Shown: one piece after another, positions 61,129-64,000 of the stretch
How the letters are laid out: each line of letters opens with the position of its first letter
How positions within the stretch are numbered: the first letter of the stretch is position 1
Assembly (NCBI GenBank): GCA_036785325.1
Contig: JAXIVH010000001.1
Coordinates: forward strand, 17,087,218-17,151,217
Direction of reading: 5' to 3'
DNA: 64,000 nt
From: Urophycis tenuis
Lineage: Eukaryota; Chordata; Actinopteri; Gadiformes; Phycidae
The notes under the pieces: model-generated
What the model saw: the letters and a program-made list of their open reading frames with translations, nothing else
Databases searched by the model: none
What the model was told of the DNA's origin: nothing
Made by a program: the position numbers and the translations under genes

Positions 61129-62662
61129 TTAATTCGTAATTTCATCCACGTCCACGTCCACGGTCTGGCTGCTCTTGACAACCCTGCCGTCCACCACTGT
61201 CTCCACCACCGTGATGACCTTGGTGACCACTGAAAGAGAAGCACATCAACACTGAGTGGAAGGAGTAGGAGTAGGAGTAGGAGTTGTAGCTGTATTAGAC
61301 GTAGTGGCACCTAGTTGTAGGAACAAACCAGTTCAGAAATGCTAATGCTTTTTATTCCTTTGAGTTTTCAAAAGAAGACAAAAACCCATGAATGGATGAG
61401 CGTCGCTTACCTTGTCTTGAGCTGTGAAGCACACGGTAGAACGGGACAAAGGGGAAAAAGGGAAAAGAGAAATAGATTAGTGTCGGACATCTGAGCGGCT
61501 GCAGACGGTGCACACAACGTGCGCTTGGTGGCTGTGGTTGCGCGGCGCACTTCCGTTCACCCTTTGGTTTCGCCACCACCTCGATAGACTTTCGCTTGTC
61601 GAGCGGAGCGGTTCGCCGTCGAGTTTCACCGCGGGCTCGTCGCACGCCCGTGTCCTACCTGTCGTCCTCTCCATCCAGAAGCCTCCTGTACTCGGCGATC
61701 TCCAGCTCCAGGCGGGTCTTGAGGTCCAGCAGCATGTCGTACTCCTGCTTGTGGCTGGCGATGTTGACGCGGAGCTGGGACAGCTGCTCCTCCAGGCTGG
61801 TCACGGTGAACTGCAGCCCAGAGAGCTGCTCTGCGTAGCGGTGCCGGGTCTCCGCCAGCGTGCCCTCTAGGGAGGATTTCTAGTGGGGGAGGAAGGACGG
61901 GGTGTTGGAGGTTTAGCGAGAAGAGGGTCCTTGTTCGTGTGTGTATGTTGCATGTTCTCGTGTGTGTGTGTGTGTGCATGTGCGTGTCTCTATGTTTACA
62001 CGATATCTGTTCACGCAAGGCAAAAGAGCCAAAGAGAAATCTGTGTAATTCCTTGGCAGAGAAAAGAGAGCGAGGTGAAGAACCCATTCTGCGTGGTGTC
62101 GAATCCTACCATGCTCAAGTGAGACTGCAGTTCAATCTGAAGCCTCTGGAGGGTGCACTTCAGCTCCTTCAGCTCAATGCGGGCCTTCAACAGAAGTTCT
62201 GATTCCTGCTGGACTTCCACCTCGATCACAGAAATCTGCGCAAGGCAAGAGCAGGATGAGTCGTGCAAACGAAACCAACAAACAAACATGCGATTCCAAG
62301 CAGGGCTGAGGTGTGCAGATGAACCCCAGATCAGCAGGTGGGATGGTGGCCCCGGCTGAAGATCACATCACCTTGGTCTGGTACCAGCTCTCCAGTTCTT
62401 TGCGGTTCTTGGCGATCATGGCCTCGTAGTGTTCCCTGACTTCGGTCATGGCCTGGTTCAGGTCCAGTGAGGGCGCGGCGTCCACGGACACGTCAACCTG
62501 CCCGCCGATCCTGGACCTGATGGCATCCATCTCCTGCCAGGGTCAGCAAATAAGGCCTCCGTCAGCATTGATCACAGCAGAGCAATTTTGTGTCATGTTG
62601 GCATTAATGTTATTCTTTCTCCACTGGTATTAAGAGCGTAATGTGTGTGTGTGTGTTGCATA

Positions 62663-62699
<37 letters not shown>

Positions 62700-63366
62700 G
62701 TGGTTGGTTTGTCTGTGTGTGACTTAAAAGGATAGAGATGGGATGATAAGAGAAATGCTAGGAGGTGGCAGTGGGAGTCCACAGAGGAACACATGCATTG
62801 CATACAGTTGCTACTGCGCTGAAACTCTGGTGAATGACGAGAGAATGTGACTCTAAGTGAGGAACAGCACTGAGGAAGGGTCCGCTCGGTCCTCTACCTC
62901 GGCGTGGTTCCTCTTCAGCATGATGAGCTCGTCCTTCAGTCCCTCGTACTGGTGCTCCAGGTCCATGCGGCTCACGTTCATGTCGTCCAGGATTCGCCGC
63001 AGGCCGGAGGTGTCCGCCTCCACCATCATCCTCATGGACTGCTCGTTCTCAAACCTATCGTGGTGGTGGTGGTGGTGGTGGTGGTAGTGGTGGGGGGGGG
63101 GTCGGGAACAAGGGGTCAGGACGGTTAGGGTTAGAAGCTGTCAACTATGCACCATGTTACACCATGACACAGCTGTGAAGTGGCACATACGTGGCAGCTG
63201 GTAAAATGCGCAAAAGGCGGCTAACCTGAAAGCGACCGCACACACATACACACACACACACACTTTTCCACAGGAGCACTCACTTCATCTTGAAGTCCTC
63301 TGCAGCCAGTTTGGCGTTATCACTATCCAGCATGATCTTGGCGTTGATTCTGGCGGCGAAGCGGAT
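61129..63366 (-). CDS. Type I keratin, exons 2-8, partial at 5' end
   Basis: Exons 63366-63284, 63054-62898, 62533-62372, 62235-62110, 61879-61659, 61421-61411 and 61229-61129, all with AG/GT boundaries and consistent phases. The frame includes DNAKLAAEDFKMK (coil 1), RMMVEADTSGLRRILDDMN, EMDAIRSRIGGQVDVSVDAA, ELESWYQTK, LQRLQIELQSHLSMKSSLEG and the helix termination LELEIAEYRRLLDGE. The tail (VVTKVITVVETVVDGRVVKS..) ends DVDVDEITN. Exon lengths 83, 157, 162 and 126 equal those of the plus-strand neighbour, showing common descent; the rod differs widely, so it is an old paralogue, not a recent copy. The 11-bp exon is a micro-exon. The first exon (head and start codon) lies beyond 64000; 63367-64000 is intron. 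Exact orthologue not recognised. Confidence 0.93.
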
Positions 63367-63479
63367 CTGAGGGACAAGGACAACAACGCATGTATGAAAT
63401 AACTGAGGAGAAGACGAACCCTCGGCCAGGGGTGGCATTCATCGTGCTCTGCTTTGGCTACACATCCTTATCATGATGT

Positions 63480-63602
63480 CATATACAGTGTATCATGAAC
63501 ATCATCATCAAAATCATGATGTCTTTGAACATCATCATCAACATCATGATGTCATATATCATGAACATCATCATCAACATCATGATGTCATATATCATGA
63601 AC
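63480..63602. repeat. Tandem repeat of CATCATGATGTCATATATC in keratin intron 1
   Basis: About three units of roughly 39 bp mixing ATGATGTCATATATCATGA and ACATCATCATCA. The unit has internal dyad symmetry (TGATGTCATATA...). Non-coding. Confidence 0.85.
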
Positions 63603-64000
63603 AACATGACATGAAACTGAATGAGTCCATGTAAAAGGGAAGAAAGAGGCTTGTGGCTCAAGCGGGCACTGTATCCGCCACACCTTCCTCACATCATCCC
63701 TGCTTTAAAAAAACGCAGGCCAGTTGAGCCAGTTAGACCGACCGGGCAGGTCCTGCCTGGCACTGACCCGCTCAGGTCTCCTTTAGATTTCACACAGATT
63801 GGGTAACCTCCCTTAATCCGTGGCATGCCAATCCCCCTGAACACACACACACACACACATGTGCACGCGCAAACGCACACACAAACACAAAAAATACCTG
63901 AGCAGACTCGCCCACGCACGTATGCGCAAACACATGTCGACAGACATGCCCTAACGGACACATGAGCAGCTCGGACAAAGCACCCACATAGCACAAACAA

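Overview
The window looks like nuclear DNA of a ray-finned fish. Genes are split into many small exons with GT/AG boundaries. Introns and spacers are packed with (CA)n/(TG)n, (GA)n, (GATA)n, long C or G homopolymers, minisatellites, tRNA-derived SINEs and LINE-like 3' tails. The gene order jup - hap1 - gast - type I keratins matches the vertebrate JUP/HAP1/GAST/keratin neighbourhood (human 17q21). The SINE resembles ones I associate with herring-like fishes (Clupeidae), but that is only an impression.

Layout. (1) 1-1.7 kb: two N-terminal coding exons of junction plakoglobin (jup), minus strand; the rest of the gene runs off the left edge. One exon carries a 43-bp tandem duplication that breaks the frame. 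(2) 1.7-27.8 kb: jup upstream sequence and the 5' part of hap1. It holds a possible jup 5' exon near 13.0-13.2 kb, a possible hap1 5' exon near 16.5-16.6 kb, and many repeats, including a structured interspersed element at 22.3-24.4 kb. (3) 27.9-48.1 kb: hap1, plus strand, a TRAK/Milton-family adaptor with 15 phase-consistent coding exons. Its introns hold at least five minisatellites. A second possible first exon lies at 32.8-33.0 kb. (4) 48.2-49.2 kb: gastrin (gast), minus strand, tail to tail with hap1. Its active peptide ends Trp-Val-Asp-Phe-amide instead of the canonical Trp-Met-Asp-Phe-amide. (5) 49.2-55.7 kb: repeat-rich spacer with a TTAGGG-like degenerate array. (6) 55.8-58.6 kb: a complete seven-exon type I keratin, plus strand, with TATA box and poly(A) signal. 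(7) 59.2-60.9 kb: a decayed hAT/ZBED-type transposase gene. (8) 61.1-63.4 kb: exons 2-8 of a second type I keratin, minus strand; its first exon lies beyond the right edge.

The genes are not an operon. Plakoglobin and keratins both serve the desmosome-intermediate filament system of epithelia, hap1 encodes a microtubule-motor adaptor, and gast a gut peptide hormone; they are neighbours by conserved synteny. No new multi-gene system was found. The most useful observations are the gastrin substitution, the possible alternative hap1 first exon, the jup frame-breaking duplication, and several structured repeats.
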